Of a DNA stretch of 34,051 nt, positions 6,546 through 15,933 are shown one piece after another. The DNA comes from a virus. Where the stretch lies: positions 1-34,051 of the IMG/VR virus record IMGVR_UViG_3300042534_000269; one strand, 5' to 3'. The notes under the pieces were generated by a model. The model was given only the letters and a program-made list of their open reading frames with translations, was not told where the DNA came from and did not search any database. A program made the position numbers and the translations under genes. How positions within the stretch are numbered: position 1 is the first letter of the stretch; every line of letters starts with the position of its first letter.

Positions 6546-8465
6546 TTAGGCTGTGTACGTGCTTGGTAATACGTCGGTTTTTGGGACATCCACTGAGTCT
6601 GAAATCTTATTATCAGCTACAATCCCTGCTGCTGTCAGCTTTTTCAGGTTTCTTCCCTCACGCATTGCACCTATTAGGGCTTGTCCAGAACGGTCAGATG
6701 TAGCCATATTTTCCATAATAAACACTACGCCACCTTGTGTAGTGTCTTGTCCGTGTGTGTGCAAATTACCTGCAAAAGAAAGTGCCGATTGTTTTGATGG
6801 TTTAGTTTTGCCAAAGTTTGGGCCCGCATCTAGAGTAGTGTAAGTGACTTCAAACTGTATGTTGGCTTCTGCTAATGTTTGCAATTCGATTATTGAATGA
6901 TCTATAGACTGCTGATATGCTGCGTTAGCTGCATTAACTAATTCTGTATTATTTGCAATGAGGTCTACTGTAGCTAGATCAAGTTCAGTCATTAGTGCGT
7001 TTATCGCTTCTTCGTTGTCGGTGTAAATCCCAGCAGCTGGTAAAGGGACCGGAATCTCTACATAATCGATAATTAACGGATCTGGATCTGTTACAAGATA
7101 AACATCATCAAACACATCTCGCATTACTGTAATGATTTCATTAAACAAATCCAATTCGCCTGATTCTTGTAATTCAGTTATTACATTTAAAATTGTAGTA
7201 AACGTTTCAATGTGTGGCAGTCCTGCCGGAGTACCAACACCATCTGTCAATAAGTACATACCATTCGGCCCTGTTCCGTTACCCATTGAAGATATAAAGT
7301 AATCAGCAGCGTCTGCGGGCATTGCTGTCGCGAGAGATGTTATTTTATCCAAGCCCAAATTAGTCTCTAGCGATTGTGCTTGCTCACCGAGTGCTACTGC
7401 GGTAGTGGTATGAATATTTTTAATTTGCCCCAATGCAATAGCAAATGCTTTGCTGGCCTTAGCTATTTCAGGTGGCATCATTAGTGCCCAGTCTGTAGAT
7501 AATTCAATGACATATCGCGAAGGACCGCCCGATGCAGAAAAGATATGCTCTATCACACCATTATTCATCGAAGTCATAGTGCTGGCACTTTCAGGAAACA
7601 TTTTCGAAATGTTCAGTAGATCAGATAATATTGTAATACCAGGAACCTGAATTCCTAGTACGTACAAAACATCCTGTACTCGTTGATCGGTGATGTTTTC
7701 AAATACTGCATAGCATCGTTTCTGAGTTGACGGCTTTAGTACTAGATTTGGGTTATCCGCTAATGCTTCCTGCAACGAATACACATCAATGCCCACAAAT
7801 TCAAATTCCAGTACAAATAAGGTTAACAGATTGTATGCAATTAATCGTTCGACTAATGCTTGTGGTGATCCGAATATGTGTAGCTTTCTAAAATTATATA
7901 AGCTACCGGTGTTAATTAAATCTTGCCCGAACGCTTGTGTGTATTTGTTTACTGATGTAATATTTCCTGTTACTAACGAATCCATAGAAGTAAACGTTTG
8001 GGCACTCAATTCAGAACTATTAGCTGCACTATTGATGTATTGGTTTGCTGATTTTATAAAACCGTTAACTGCCATGAGATGTGTAATAAACACGCTGTTA
8101 CTGCCATTACCAGTTATATTATTAGCATGGTTAATAATATATTCGCTAAAGTAAGTAGCATCAATATCGGACGCCAATGGAATTACATCGCTCAGAAACG
8201 GCACATCGTCGAGCTGGTGTGCAAACGCATCAATGACACTCTGTTGAATACCTGGAACTTCTTCGTCGATCAATGGTGTCAATGGATCATCAGGAATATA
8301 CAAATTCGCCTGCATATCATCAATCATTGCTTTGAAGTTTGTAATAAATGGCACGGCGACATAAGTAGCAAGAAGAGACTGCATCTCTGCACTAATTTCT
8401 AAAGCGTCGTCTTCTATTAGACCTTGTGCGGCCATCATAGTTAACGGAGTTAACGATCCAGCCAT
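6546..8465 (-). CDS. Large protein after PAAR gene, probable virion protein
   Basis: 639 residues, no family recognised. The composition is alanine, threonine and asparagine rich, with helical stretches, no clear signal peptide and no long membrane segment. Its ATG follows directly on the PAAR gene (gap of one base) and has a Shine-Dalgarno (AGGA) in the PAAR coding end, so the two are co-translated. That context suggests a baseplate- or spike-associated role, but this is inference from position only. The last part (about 545-639) reads like a folded beta domain (FEVTYTTLDAG, then NLHTHGQD). Confidence 0.65.
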   Translation of the reverse strand: MAGSLTPLTMMAAQGLIEDDALEISAEMQSLLATYVAVPFITNFKAMIDDMQANLYIPDDPLTPLIDEEVPGIQQSVIDAFAHQLDDVPFLSDVIPLASDIDATYFSEYIINHANNITGNGSNSVFITHLMAVNGFIKSANQYINSAANSSELSAQTFTSMDSLVTGNITSVNKYTQAFGQDLINTGSLYNFRKLHIFGSPQALVERLIAYNLLTLFVLEFEFVGIDVYSLQEALADNPNLVLKPSTQKRCYAVFENITDQRVQDVLYVLGIQVPGITILSDLLNISKMFPESASTMTSMNNGVIEHIFSASGGPSRYVIELSTDWALMMPPEIAKASKAFAIALGQIKNIHTTTAVALGEQAQSLETNLGLDKITSLATAMPADAADYFISSMGNGTGPNGMYLLTDGVGTPAGLPHIETFTTILNVITELQESGELDLFNEIITVMRDVFDDVYLVTDPDPLIIDYVEIPVPLPAAGIYTDNEEAINALMTELDLATVDLIANNTELVNAANAAYQQSIDHSIIELQTLAEANIQFEVTYTTLDAGPNFGKTKPSKQSALSFAGNLHTHGQDTTQGGVVFIMENMATSDRSGQALIGAMREGRNLKKLTAAGIVADNKISDSVDVPKTDVLPSTYTA

Positions 8466-8466
8466 C

Positions 8467-8754
8467 TTATAGTCCTACGAATACTGTCTGTGCTGAAGAT
8501 GATCTGCCATGGCCACAAGTATCGGTGTCAGATGTAGTAAGAACAGGCTTGCCATCAGCAAAGACGGTCGAGCTACCGCCAGTCGTGGTTGCCGCACAAT
8601 GCGCACCACATCCCCTAGAGCCGCAACACGGATGCGGAGAGACTCCCATCCCGGGCTGGCCGACATTGCTACCTTCTGCAAACACCGTTGCGGCTCCTCC
8701 GTTAGCGGCGCCACCGGCTGTGTTTGTATCTCCACTTCTTACTACATTTCCCAT
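8467..8754 (-). CDS. PAAR-domain spike-tip protein
   Basis: 95 residues. PAAR proteins cap the membrane-piercing spike of contractile tails (T4 gp5.4 role). The start MGNVVRSGDTNTAGG is the typical PAAR opening. Repeats of the form GxxTVFAxG follow, and there are clustered Cys/His residues (HPCCGSRGCGAHC, TCGHGRSS) suited to metal binding at the tip. No Shine-Dalgarno is seen; an ACTAAATA box ends 5 bases before the ATG. There is no other plausible start, since the PAAR fold begins at the first residues. Confidence 0.88.
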   Translation of the reverse strand: MGNVVRSGDTNTAGGAANGGAATVFAEGSNVGQPGMGVSPHPCCGSRGCGAHCAATTTGGSSTVFADGKPVLTTSDTDTCGHGRSSSAQTVFVGL

Positions 8755-8759
8755 ATAGT

Positions 8760-8767
8760 TATTTAGT
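8760..8767 (-). promoter_or_regulatory. Late-promoter-like box (ACTAAATA) for PAAR gene
   Basis: ACTAAATA on the minus strand followed by exactly 5 bases and the PAAR ATG. If it is used like the T4 late box (about -13 to -6), transcription would start on the A of the ATG. Confidence 0.45.
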
Positions 8768-8824
8768 TAACTTCCGATTTGGGTATTTCACTGCTAGATC
8801 TAATCCCATTAAGGTTTTCATTTG

Positions 8825-9124
8825 TTATCCCATGATTATTGATTTGTTTGGGACCTGAATACCCGTTGTTGATTCGCGGTAAGCATCACCTACTTCGCTG
8901 CGAACATCCGAAATGTATGCAATCGAAATCTTATATAATAATGCCGGAGCGTTAAGATCTGATGTAAATAAACCCGGCATTAACTGAATACCACCTTGTG
9001 TCATGCCAACAAGTAACGGTGCAGCGATTTCATAATGATCATCATTATCGGCAACAAATTTTGTTACTAGTTCTGCACTGTTTGTTAGTTTAACTGAATA
9101 TACTTTTCCTATTTCTACTTTCAA
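8825..9124 (-). CDS. Small beta-rich protein, possibly Sm-like
   Basis: 99 residues. The pattern VYSVKLTNSAELVTKFVADND, then HYEIAAPLLVGMT, then GGIQLMPGLFTSD suggests a small beta barrel of the Sm/SH3 type; this is a weak resemblance, not a family match. The start codon is TTG at 9122-9124. It is supported by GAGGA 6 bases upstream and by its overlap with the glutaredoxin stop (TTGA), the same coupling seen through this operon. It is the last gene of the desaturase operon. Function unknown. Confidence 0.7.
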   Translation of the reverse strand: MKVEIGKVYSVKLTNSAELVTKFVADNDDHYEIAAPLLVGMTQGGIQLMPGLFTSDLNAPALLYKISIAYISDVRSEVGDAYRESTTGIQVPNKSIIMG

Positions 9125-9369
9125 CTTAATTCCTCGACTTTTTGTCTAATAAGTGATGGAGTCAACTGCTGTAACAGTTGAAAACCAGCCAACAGTTTGG
9201 CATTAACATACAATTGGGGTACCGATTTATGTCCTTGTGTAATAACAAAATCCATTGCTACTGCATCTTCTAAAATGTTTTTAACTTCAAATTCAATTTG
9301 ATATTGAGTTAACATTTTTTTTGCTTGTTCGCATTGCGGGCAATCATCCTTGCTATAAATTGTTATCAT
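9121..9369 (-). CDS. Glutaredoxin-like protein
   Basis: 82 residues. It begins with a beta strand and the redox site CPQC (residues 10-13), followed by the cis-proline turn SVPQLYV and GFQLLQQL, all standard for glutaredoxin or NrdH-like proteins. It would pass electrons from glutathione or thioredoxin reductase to partners. The nearby ribonucleotide reductase is an obvious client, although it is co-transcribed with the desaturase and dioxygenases. Its ATG overlaps the upstream dioxygenase stop as ATGA, with AAGGCAAGG as Shine-Dalgarno. Confidence 0.9.
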   Translation of the reverse strand: MITIYSKDDCPQCEQAKKMLTQYQIEFEVKNILEDAVAMDFVITQGHKSVPQLYVNAKLLAGFQLLQQLTPSLIRQKVEELS

Positions 9370-10412
9370 GCCTTGCCTTTTCCTTCGTCTAATAAGTACT
9401 CTTTTTTACGTTGTTCGTCGCACATCGCGATGAACTCGTCCATTTTAATTTCCTTACCTTTATACAATGAACGAACATTCGGTTCGCCATCATTATAAAG
9501 TTTATTAAGGTACGAAGGTACACGTATCATTCTACGGTCAGGAGAGTCGCTGCGTAGTGTCATACGACGGTGTGCTGAAATTTCCTGTTCGAAGTACATG
9601 ACCTGACCATCTTTCCATTCGTGCTGGTAAGTCCATCGGGGATCGTAAATTTTCTCAGACAATTCTGCGTACAGCTTCCAACTTTCTAACTCAGACATTT
9701 CAGCGAATCCATTAAATGTATTGGTTGGCCAATGGATACCTGGACGACCACTACGAGTCTGCGATACCAACGGTGTTTGTAAGCCTTCGAGCGAAGCCAT
9801 GTTATAACGCGGTACTTCTTGTTGAGCTTGTGTTACTCCATCAAATACCCTACGTGTACGGAACTTGTGATTAACTGTAAGCTCTTTTAATTCGCTTTGC
9901 ATCGCGCCGGACAATCTCTCCCACATATCAAATGTTTGCAAGAAGTCTGTTCTGCTCCCTTTTGACCCGGATACGCTATGCAACCCAACAAAGCGAGGAG
10001 TTCCGATATGCCCAACCATGTCTGCATGCCATCCAAGTTCACCTGAATTAAACATACCGGACTTCTCAAAAGAAATCTCTGCGGCACCGATGTTATGCTT
10101 GATGCCAACATCTCTACTTAGTGCTGCGGTTAATGTAGCTTTTAATCTCTCCCAATGTGGGCCAGACAATCTACCATCTATAACACGTCTATGAACTTCA
10201 CCTACACTCGGATCACCCCATACATTTTGCACATCGTAAAATCGCTGTGAAGTTACACCCTTGCATGATTTCCTATTAATAAACACCGTGAGTTGATCTT
10301 CAACTAATTTACCAAGCTCTAGAATTTCATCTGGCTCTGCGTTCGCTAAATCAATATCATAGACTTCGCAACCAACACTACCGTAGTACCCTTTTAGTGG
10401 TTTTGTTTTCAT
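9366..10412 (-). CDS. TauD-like Fe(II)/2-oxoglutarate dioxygenase, copy B
   Basis: 348 residues. The family hydroxylates small molecules using Fe(II), O2 and 2-oxoglutarate. The metal triad looks intact: H129-x-D131 (GWHADM) and H281 (SAHRRMT). The 2-oxoglutarate arginine is R294 or R297 (SPDRRMIR). It is a paralogue of the next gene upstream: both start MKTKPLK and continue SVGCEVYD. The substrate cannot be read from sequence; taurine use is not implied. ATGA overlap with the upstream paralogue. Confidence 0.85.
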   Translation of the reverse strand: MKTKPLKGYYGSVGCEVYDIDLANAEPDEILELGKLVEDQLTVFINRKSCKGVTSQRFYDVQNVWGDPSVGEVHRRVIDGRLSGPHWERLKATLTAALSRDVGIKHNIGAAEISFEKSGMFNSGELGWHADMVGHIGTPRFVGLHSVSGSKGSRTDFLQTFDMWERLSGAMQSELKELTVNHKFRTRRVFDGVTQAQQEVPRYNMASLEGLQTPLVSQTRSGRPGIHWPTNTFNGFAEMSELESWKLYAELSEKIYDPRWTYQHEWKDGQVMYFEQEISAHRRMTLRSDSPDRRMIRVPSYLNKLYNDGEPNVRSLYKGKEIKMDEFIAMCDEQRKKEYLLDEGKGKA

Positions 10413-11485
10413 CTTTTTTCTTGTGCCTCTCTCTCTTTAAATATTCTGAGTCTATCAGCATCCACTAGAATAGCAAATTCTGCTGGGGTATATTTAATTC
10501 CTTTCCAATCAAACATGGTCGCTGCCCCGGTTCCAGGATATAATCTATCCATGTATGATACCGTACGTGTCATCTGCCGCAGCGGAGTTTCTGCTTTTAC
10601 CGTCGGGCGCTGGTGTACTGTAATGTTTTGATCCATGTACACTAACTGCCCATCTTGCCAAAACTGTCGATGAATCCACTTCTCTTTATTCACTGCCTTC
10701 CATAATGCTTTATGTAGTTTCTTCCCTTCTTTCTGCGACATACCAACGAATCCTGCAAAGCTCAGATTAGGATAGTTATATCCAGGAACTCCACTAGCAG
10801 TTTCATTATATAAGGAAGTCTGCATTCCATCGATTGGGACACCATTATAACGAGCTGCATCGAGTTGTTCTTGACTAACTGGCCCTAGATCTTCCGGAGT
10901 CCAGTTGTGAATCACTCGCAATTCCTTTATTGTGCTCTGCATGTCTGATGACATTTTCATCCACGCATCGTGCGTACTAAGGAAATCGGTTTCGCTACCT
11001 TTTGAATTCTTATAACTTGACAACCCGATTATACGACTACCATCATCGAATCCTGCTTGGTCCTGGTGCCAGCCTAATTTACCTTCTGTAAACATTCCAA
11101 TTGGTTTGCCAGTTTTTTCATCTGTATCAAAACTAATTGACACCATACCGGGTGACATATCTAGATCCGGATCTTCATTATAGATACCGCGGGCAATTTG
11201 CCCCAATGAACGTAACACTGGCCTCCAATGTCGTCCTTTGATCTTATGGTCCATGACATACTGCTGCATGATAGCGGTACATGGACTTCCCCACGACATC
11301 TGAACGTCGTACAATTGCCGACGGGTTGCTTTATTAACACTTTTTTTGCCGACTCGCACAATACAGTTATCTGCTACGATTTTTCCTAATTCATCGGATT
11401 CATCTGGTGACATGTTTGTAATGTCGAAATCATAAACTTCACATCCAACTGATGCGCTATAATTTTTTAATGGTTTAGTCTTCAT
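10409..11485 (-). CDS. TauD-like Fe(II)/2-oxoglutarate dioxygenase, copy A
   Basis: 358 residues. Metal ligands H140-x-D142 (GWHQDQ) and H291 (VHQRPT), with R303 or R307 as 2-oxoglutarate ligand. It shares MKTKPLK, SVGCEVYD, KGSxTDFLxT and the C-terminal YxxxLY with copy B, so the pair arose by tandem duplication, though the two have diverged widely. It has a different insertion around residues 100-130. It is coupled on both sides by ATGA overlaps (desaturase upstream, copy B downstream). Confidence 0.85.
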   Translation of the reverse strand: MKTKPLKNYSASVGCEVYDFDITNMSPDESDELGKIVADNCIVRVGKKSVNKATRRQLYDVQMSWGSPCTAIMQQYVMDHKIKGRHWRPVLRSLGQIARGIYNEDPDLDMSPGMVSISFDTDEKTGKPIGMFTEGKLGWHQDQAGFDDGSRIIGLSSYKNSKGSETDFLSTHDAWMKMSSDMQSTIKELRVIHNWTPEDLGPVSQEQLDAARYNGVPIDGMQTSLYNETASGVPGYNYPNLSFAGFVGMSQKEGKKLHKALWKAVNKEKWIHRQFWQDGQLVYMDQNITVHQRPTVKAETPLRQMTRTVSYMDRLYPGTGAATMFDWKGIKYTPAEFAILVDADRLRIFKEREAQEKR

Positions 11486-12438
11486 TTAGATACCTCTTTT
11501 TTTATCTTTTTCACTTTCTTCACTTTTTGAGTATCGATATTTTCATCAGACTCACCGAATTGTGACCAATGGAAATCTTTAGTTTTCATTTGCTTCTTTG
11601 GTGCGGTAGCAACTTCGCTTCCGGGGGTTTCAACTCGAACCTCGTTAATATTTTTGCCTATTAATTTAATAAACCAATAAGAAAAGTCGTATTCGCCTTT
11701 GTGTTGATCGTTGTTCGCTGCTCCAGGGAACTGATGATGATTATTGTGTTGGCAAAATCCTGGCGCGAGAATATATAGCGGCTTACAGTTACCATTTAAC
11801 GCATACCCATTTTTATCTTCTGGATTATTATATGGTCTACTAAAATTAAAACCGAATGGTTTCTCATTCCAATGACTCATAGTAGATGTTAATCCGACTA
11901 CAGTTAGTACATACACACCGGACACACCCCAAACATATCCAAATAACACTGGATCAATTGCATATAGTATTCCTGCATAAGCAACTAGTACCCAAATATA
12001 GTTATCGTGAAACCATTTATAATCCGGATCGGTTTTTAAATCCTGCATCGATTGTGTAACTTTCCAGTGGAACCGCTGATTAAAAAATAACACGATAAAA
12101 TGCCAAATTCCCGGGTTAACATTGATTGAGTGCGGATCTAATTCTGTGTCAGGATCCGCATGATGTGTTCTGTGCTCAGCTGACGTTAGGATAATACTGC
12201 CGATGCCGATACACGAACCGTATGCTAATAACAGAATCTTAACTAATCGATTCTTAGCTTCGAATGCTCTGTGACTTGCCATCATATGATGAATTACGTG
12301 CCACCCCACCATATGGAAGAACCAGCCATAAACTATCGCCAAAGCAAGATATAATCCATCAAAATAGTTATATAACGTCAGAAAGGCCACAATATACATT
12401 GATGCCATTGTAATTTTGTTTAATTGTTGTGCGTTCAT
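11482..12438 (-). CDS. Membrane fatty-acid desaturase (acyl-CoA/lipid type)
   Basis: 318 residues. It introduces a double bond in acyl chains with a di-iron centre. The three histidine boxes are present: HMMASH (51-56), HRTHH (89-93) and HNNHH (231-235). Hydrophobic spans flank them (about 10-47, 66-86, 146-185). A lysine-rich tail (KVKKVKKIKK) ends the protein. Phage desaturases would alter host membrane lipids during infection (inference). AAGGAG precedes the ATG. It heads the operon desaturase, TauD-like A, TauD-like B, glutaredoxin, small protein. Upstream is a short gap with a 12-bp palindrome CTTAGTACTAAG (12465-12476) and no clear promoter. Confidence 0.88.
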   Translation of the reverse strand: MNAQQLNKITMASMYIVAFLTLYNYFDGLYLALAIVYGWFFHMVGWHVIHHMMASHRAFEAKNRLVKILLLAYGSCIGIGSIILTSAEHRTHHADPDTELDPHSINVNPGIWHFIVLFFNQRFHWKVTQSMQDLKTDPDYKWFHDNYIWVLVAYAGILYAIDPVLFGYVWGVSGVYVLTVVGLTSTMSHWNEKPFGFNFSRPYNNPEDKNGYALNGNCKPLYILAPGFCQHNNHHQFPGAANNDQHKGEYDFSYWFIKLIGKNINEVRVETPGSEVATAPKKQMKTKDFHWSQFGESDENIDTQKVKKVKKIKKEVSK

Positions 12439-12487
12439 ATTTACTCCTTACACATCGTATATTACTTAGTACTAAGAATCGTGGTGC

Positions 12488-13609
12488 TTATAATTCAAAT
12501 CCCTTAAACGAGTCTTCACCTACATCCTGTTTGGTACCGCCTACGATATAGCTTGATAATTGTACTTCTTGTGGTGCGACTTGCACATCACCGCCTGCAA
12601 TCCATTTTTGGGTCCACGGTAGCGGATCCGATCCACCTGTTTTAAATGGGCAATCAATCCCTAGCGTGTGCATCCGCTTATTCGCAATCCAGTGTACATA
12701 TTCGGTTAGTAGCTGCTTGTTCAGTCCAATCATCGACCCATCTTTAAACAAATACTCTGCCCATTCAATTTCTTGTTGTACTGCTTCGAGGAACATTTCG
12801 CGAACTGCATCTGCACATTCTGTTTGAATCTTTGCAAAATCTGCATCATCTTTCGGTAGCATTTTAAGTATTGATTGCGTAAATGCAAGATGCAGATTTT
12901 CATCACGACATATAAGCTTAATTAACTTTGCATTGCCTTCCATCTGCTTTAATTCTGCGAATGCCCAACTGCAAGCAAATGAAACATAGAAACGAATTCC
13001 CTCAATGACATTGATACTATTCAGTACTAGCCAAATACTCTTTTTAATTTCGTACTCATCAACTACAATGGTTTTACCATTCACATTGTGAGTGCCGATG
13101 CCTAACAATTGATACTGCATTGCAAGCTCGTGAAGCTTATCGTAATCTTTAGTTACTGACACACTACAATCAATGATTTCTTTGATGTCTAGCATCTCGT
13201 CAAACACTACACTTGGGTCGGAATACACATTACGGATGATATGAGTATAACTTCTGCTGTGCATTCCTTCGTTTTGTGTCCACAATGTGATCCAACTCTC
13301 GAGCTCAGGGAGGCTAGTTAACGGAAGTAAAGTTAAAGATGGGGAGCGACCTTGTACACTATCTAAAAGAATTTGTCGTTTCAGGTTTGATGTAAAGATG
13401 TGTTGTTCATTCTCAGTAAGTTCTTTGAAGTCCTTACTATCTCTGCTAACATCTACTTCGGTGGGTTGCCAAAAGAATCCAATTTGGCGTTCTGTCATTT
13501 TGTCAATATTCTTGTACTTCATCGTATCATAACGCTGAATATCAACTTGGCCATCAAGAAACATTTTTCTTGTTGTGCTATCTTTTTTATTTATCTTAAA
13601 TACGCTCAT
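12488..13609 (-). CDS. nrdB: Ribonucleotide reductase class Ia, beta subunit
   Basis: 373 residues. It holds the di-iron tyrosyl radical cofactor that drives dNTP synthesis. All ligands align with E. coli NrdB: D83, E114, H117, E203, E237, H240, with the radical tyrosine Y121 in MHSRSYTHI. The C-terminus (EDSFKGFEL) is the peptide that binds NrdA. It follows nrdA by 25 bases with AAAAGG as Shine-Dalgarno. It supplies deoxynucleotides for phage replication. Confidence 0.96.
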   Translation of the reverse strand: MSVFKINKKDSTTRKMFLDGQVDIQRYDTMKYKNIDKMTERQIGFFWQPTEVDVSRDSKDFKELTENEQHIFTSNLKRQILLDSVQGRSPSLTLLPLTSLPELESWITLWTQNEGMHSRSYTHIIRNVYSDPSVVFDEMLDIKEIIDCSVSVTKDYDKLHELAMQYQLLGIGTHNVNGKTIVVDEYEIKKSIWLVLNSINVIEGIRFYVSFACSWAFAELKQMEGNAKLIKLICRDENLHLAFTQSILKMLPKDDADFAKIQTECADAVREMFLEAVQQEIEWAEYLFKDGSMIGLNKQLLTEYVHWIANKRMHTLGIDCPFKTGGSDPLPWTQKWIAGGDVQVAPQEVQLSSYIVGGTKQDVGEDSFKGFEL

Positions 13610-13634
13610 TATTTTTACCTTTTACTTAACATCG

Positions 13635-15917
13635 TTAAATTGCACACGAATCACAAATTGCTTCTTTATCATTGCCTGCTATCATTGCATCAACGTCAAG
13701 TTCACCTTGGCCGTCATAAGTGTTTAAGTAATAAAGTGTTTTAACTCCGTACTTGTAAGCAATCATTAGGTGCTGTAGCATTTCACTCATTGGAATCTGT
13801 TCGCCTTCGTAGTGCTGCGGGTTGTATGAAGTGTTAGAACTAATTGTTTGATCAATATATTTCTGTAGCACTGCCATAAGTTTAATATATCCGACTGGTG
13901 ACTTCTGGTCCCATAGCAGTTCGTACTTATTTTTAAGTCTGCGGTACTCTGGTACCACTTGTTTTAGTACGCCATCTTTACTTTGCTTAATCGAAACAAA
14001 GCTGCGCGGCGGTTCAATGCCGTTTGTTGCGTTTGCAATTTGGCTTGAGGTCTCACTGGGCATGAGTGCCATTACCGTGCTGTTGCGAATACCGGTTTCT
14101 TTTAACTGCGCACTGAGTCCTGCCCAGTCCATTAGTTCACGATGTGGCACTAGCTCGTCGACTGCTTTTTTGTACGTGTGGATTGGTAGGATACCATCAT
14201 GGTACTTAGTTTCATTACTGCCCGGGCACGGACCAAAATCTTTAGCAAGATCTGCACTTGCTTTAATTAGGTAGTACGACCAATGTTGTGCCCACGTATC
14301 GACTAATTCTAGTGCGCTGCCGTCGCTGTACTTTACTCCGTTCTTAGCCAGGAAGTAAGCAAAATTAATAATGCCTACGCCAAGTGGTCTACGCTTTTCG
14401 GTGCCAAGTTGTGCAGCTAGAACAGGATAGTGTTGATAACTTAGTAACGCATCTAGCCCACGAACAGCTAACGTACACGCACGTTCCATATCTTCCGGGC
14501 GTCTAAACGCGCCCCAATTTATAGCTGACAAGGTGCAAAGCGCGATTTCGCCTTCTTCGTCTGCAATGTTATCAAGTGGTTCAGTCGGAAGTGTAATCTC
14601 CAGGCAAAGATTTGACATCCTAATAGGAGCAACCTCTGGTTTAAACGATCCGTGCTCGTTACAATGATCGACATTCATTAAGTAAATGCGGCCGGTGTCT
14701 TTACGCTCTTGCATAAACTGGCTAAACAATTCCAAAGCAGGAACGGTCTTCTTGCGGATCTTTGTGCTTCGCTCGTACTTCTCGTAGAGCTCTTTAAACT
14801 TGTCTTGATCAGTAAAGAATGCGTCGTACAGTCCGGGAACTTCGTGTGGGCTGAACAATGTGATATCGCCGCCCGAGAGCAAACGCTCGTACATTAGTTT
14901 ATTAAACTGCACGCCGTAATCCATATTACGAACACGGTTCTCGTCTACACCTTTATTGTTCTTTAATACAAGGAGGTCTTGAACTTCAAGATGCCATAGC
15001 GGATAATAAACTGTTGCCGAGCCACGACGTATGCCACCTTGACTACAACTGTTCACCGCACTTTCAAAGTACTTCAAAAAAGGAATGAGACCTGTGTGAT
15101 AAGCGTCGCCGCCCCTAATCGGACTTCCTTGCGCTCGAATACGACCTACGTTAATACCGATGCCTGCACGTTGAGACACGTACTTAACAATAGACGATGC
15201 TGTTGCATTAATGCTATCTAAGCTATCGTCACTATCAATAAGGACACAGGAACTAAACTGCCGCTGAGTTGTTCGCACTCCTGCCATTACTGGAGTAGGG
15301 AGACTGAACTCGTGCGTACTAATTGCATCATAATATTGCTTTGCCCACTGCAGGCGAACTTCTTTAGGATAGTGAGCGAACAAAGTTACTGCGATTAGTG
15401 CATACGCAATTTGCGGTGTTTCGAAGATTTGACCCGTAACACGATTCTGTACAAGGTATTTGCCGCGCATCTGTTCCATAGCTGCATACGTCAGATTCTC
15501 GTCGCGCTCATGCCTAACAAAATTATCAATTGTATCCCACTCGTCATCGGAGTAGTTACTCAGAAGTTCACTATCGTAAAATCCATTATCGACATTCTGT
15601 GCTACTAGCGTCTTAATATGACACGGAGTATACGAACCGTATACTTCCTTGCGCAAGTGATAAGAAATTAATCTACCGGCCACCATTTGATAGTTCGGTG
15701 TTTCTTCTGTAATAAGATCAGCTGCTGACTTAATTAATGTTTCTTGAATATCGGATGTTTTGATTTTATTGTAGAATTGGATGTGACTTTTTAATTCTAC
15801 TTGACTTGCTGAGGTGCCTGTTGTGTTCTCTGTCGCCCAAATCACTACCTTGTGCAATTTTTCAATATTGAGCGGTTCAACTTTTCCGTTGCGCTTGGTG
15901 ACTAATATCTCGCTCAT
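13635..15917 (-). CDS. nrdA: Ribonucleotide reductase class Ia, alpha subunit
   Basis: 760 residues, normal length. An ATP-cone occupies about the first 90 residues, so allosteric activity control may be kept. Catalytic residues are visible: C224 (FSSCVLI) and C461 (IALCTLSAINWG) as the redox pair, N436-C438-E440 (SNLCLE) as the radical site, and the C-terminal CDSC (C755, C758) that is re-reduced by thioredoxin or glutaredoxin. The glutaredoxin at 9121 is a candidate reductant. Shine-Dalgarno AGGAG precedes the ATG. Confidence 0.96.
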   Translation of the reverse strand: MSEILVTKRNGKVEPLNIEKLHKVVIWATENTTGTSASQVELKSHIQFYNKIKTSDIQETLIKSAADLITEETPNYQMVAGRLISYHLRKEVYGSYTPCHIKTLVAQNVDNGFYDSELLSNYSDDEWDTIDNFVRHERDENLTYAAMEQMRGKYLVQNRVTGQIFETPQIAYALIAVTLFAHYPKEVRLQWAKQYYDAISTHEFSLPTPVMAGVRTTQRQFSSCVLIDSDDSLDSINATASSIVKYVSQRAGIGINVGRIRAQGSPIRGGDAYHTGLIPFLKYFESAVNSCSQGGIRRGSATVYYPLWHLEVQDLLVLKNNKGVDENRVRNMDYGVQFNKLMYERLLSGGDITLFSPHEVPGLYDAFFTDQDKFKELYEKYERSTKIRKKTVPALELFSQFMQERKDTGRIYLMNVDHCNEHGSFKPEVAPIRMSNLCLEITLPTEPLDNIADEEGEIALCTLSAINWGAFRRPEDMERACTLAVRGLDALLSYQHYPVLAAQLGTEKRRPLGVGIINFAYFLAKNGVKYSDGSALELVDTWAQHWSYYLIKASADLAKDFGPCPGSNETKYHDGILPIHTYKKAVDELVPHRELMDWAGLSAQLKETGIRNSTVMALMPSETSSQIANATNGIEPPRSFVSIKQSKDGVLKQVVPEYRRLKNKYELLWDQKSPVGYIKLMAVLQKYIDQTISSNTSYNPQHYEGEQIPMSEMLQHLMIAYKYGVKTLYYLNTYDGQGELDVDAMIAGNDKEAICDSCAI

Positions 15918-15925
15918 AGAGCTCC

Positions 15926-15933
15926 TATTTATT
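15926..15933 (-). promoter_or_regulatory. Possible late box (AATAAATA) before nrdA
   Basis: AATAAATA on the minus strand includes the stop codon of the upstream gene and ends 8 bases before the nrdA ATG. A Shine-Dalgarno fills that gap, so it may only be coincidental A/T-rich sequence. Confidence 0.2.

Noticed and set aside
8759-8821. A 20-codon open frame (MKTLMGLDLAVKYPNRKLTK) in the gap between the PAAR gene and the gene at 8825.
   Set aside because: It has only a weak ribosome site, overlaps the PAAR promoter box, and is too short to judge without homologues.
12465-12476. Perfect 12-bp palindrome CTTAGTACTAAG upstream of the desaturase.
   Set aside because: No loop or U-tract for a terminator and no second copy; short A/T-rich palindromes are common by chance.
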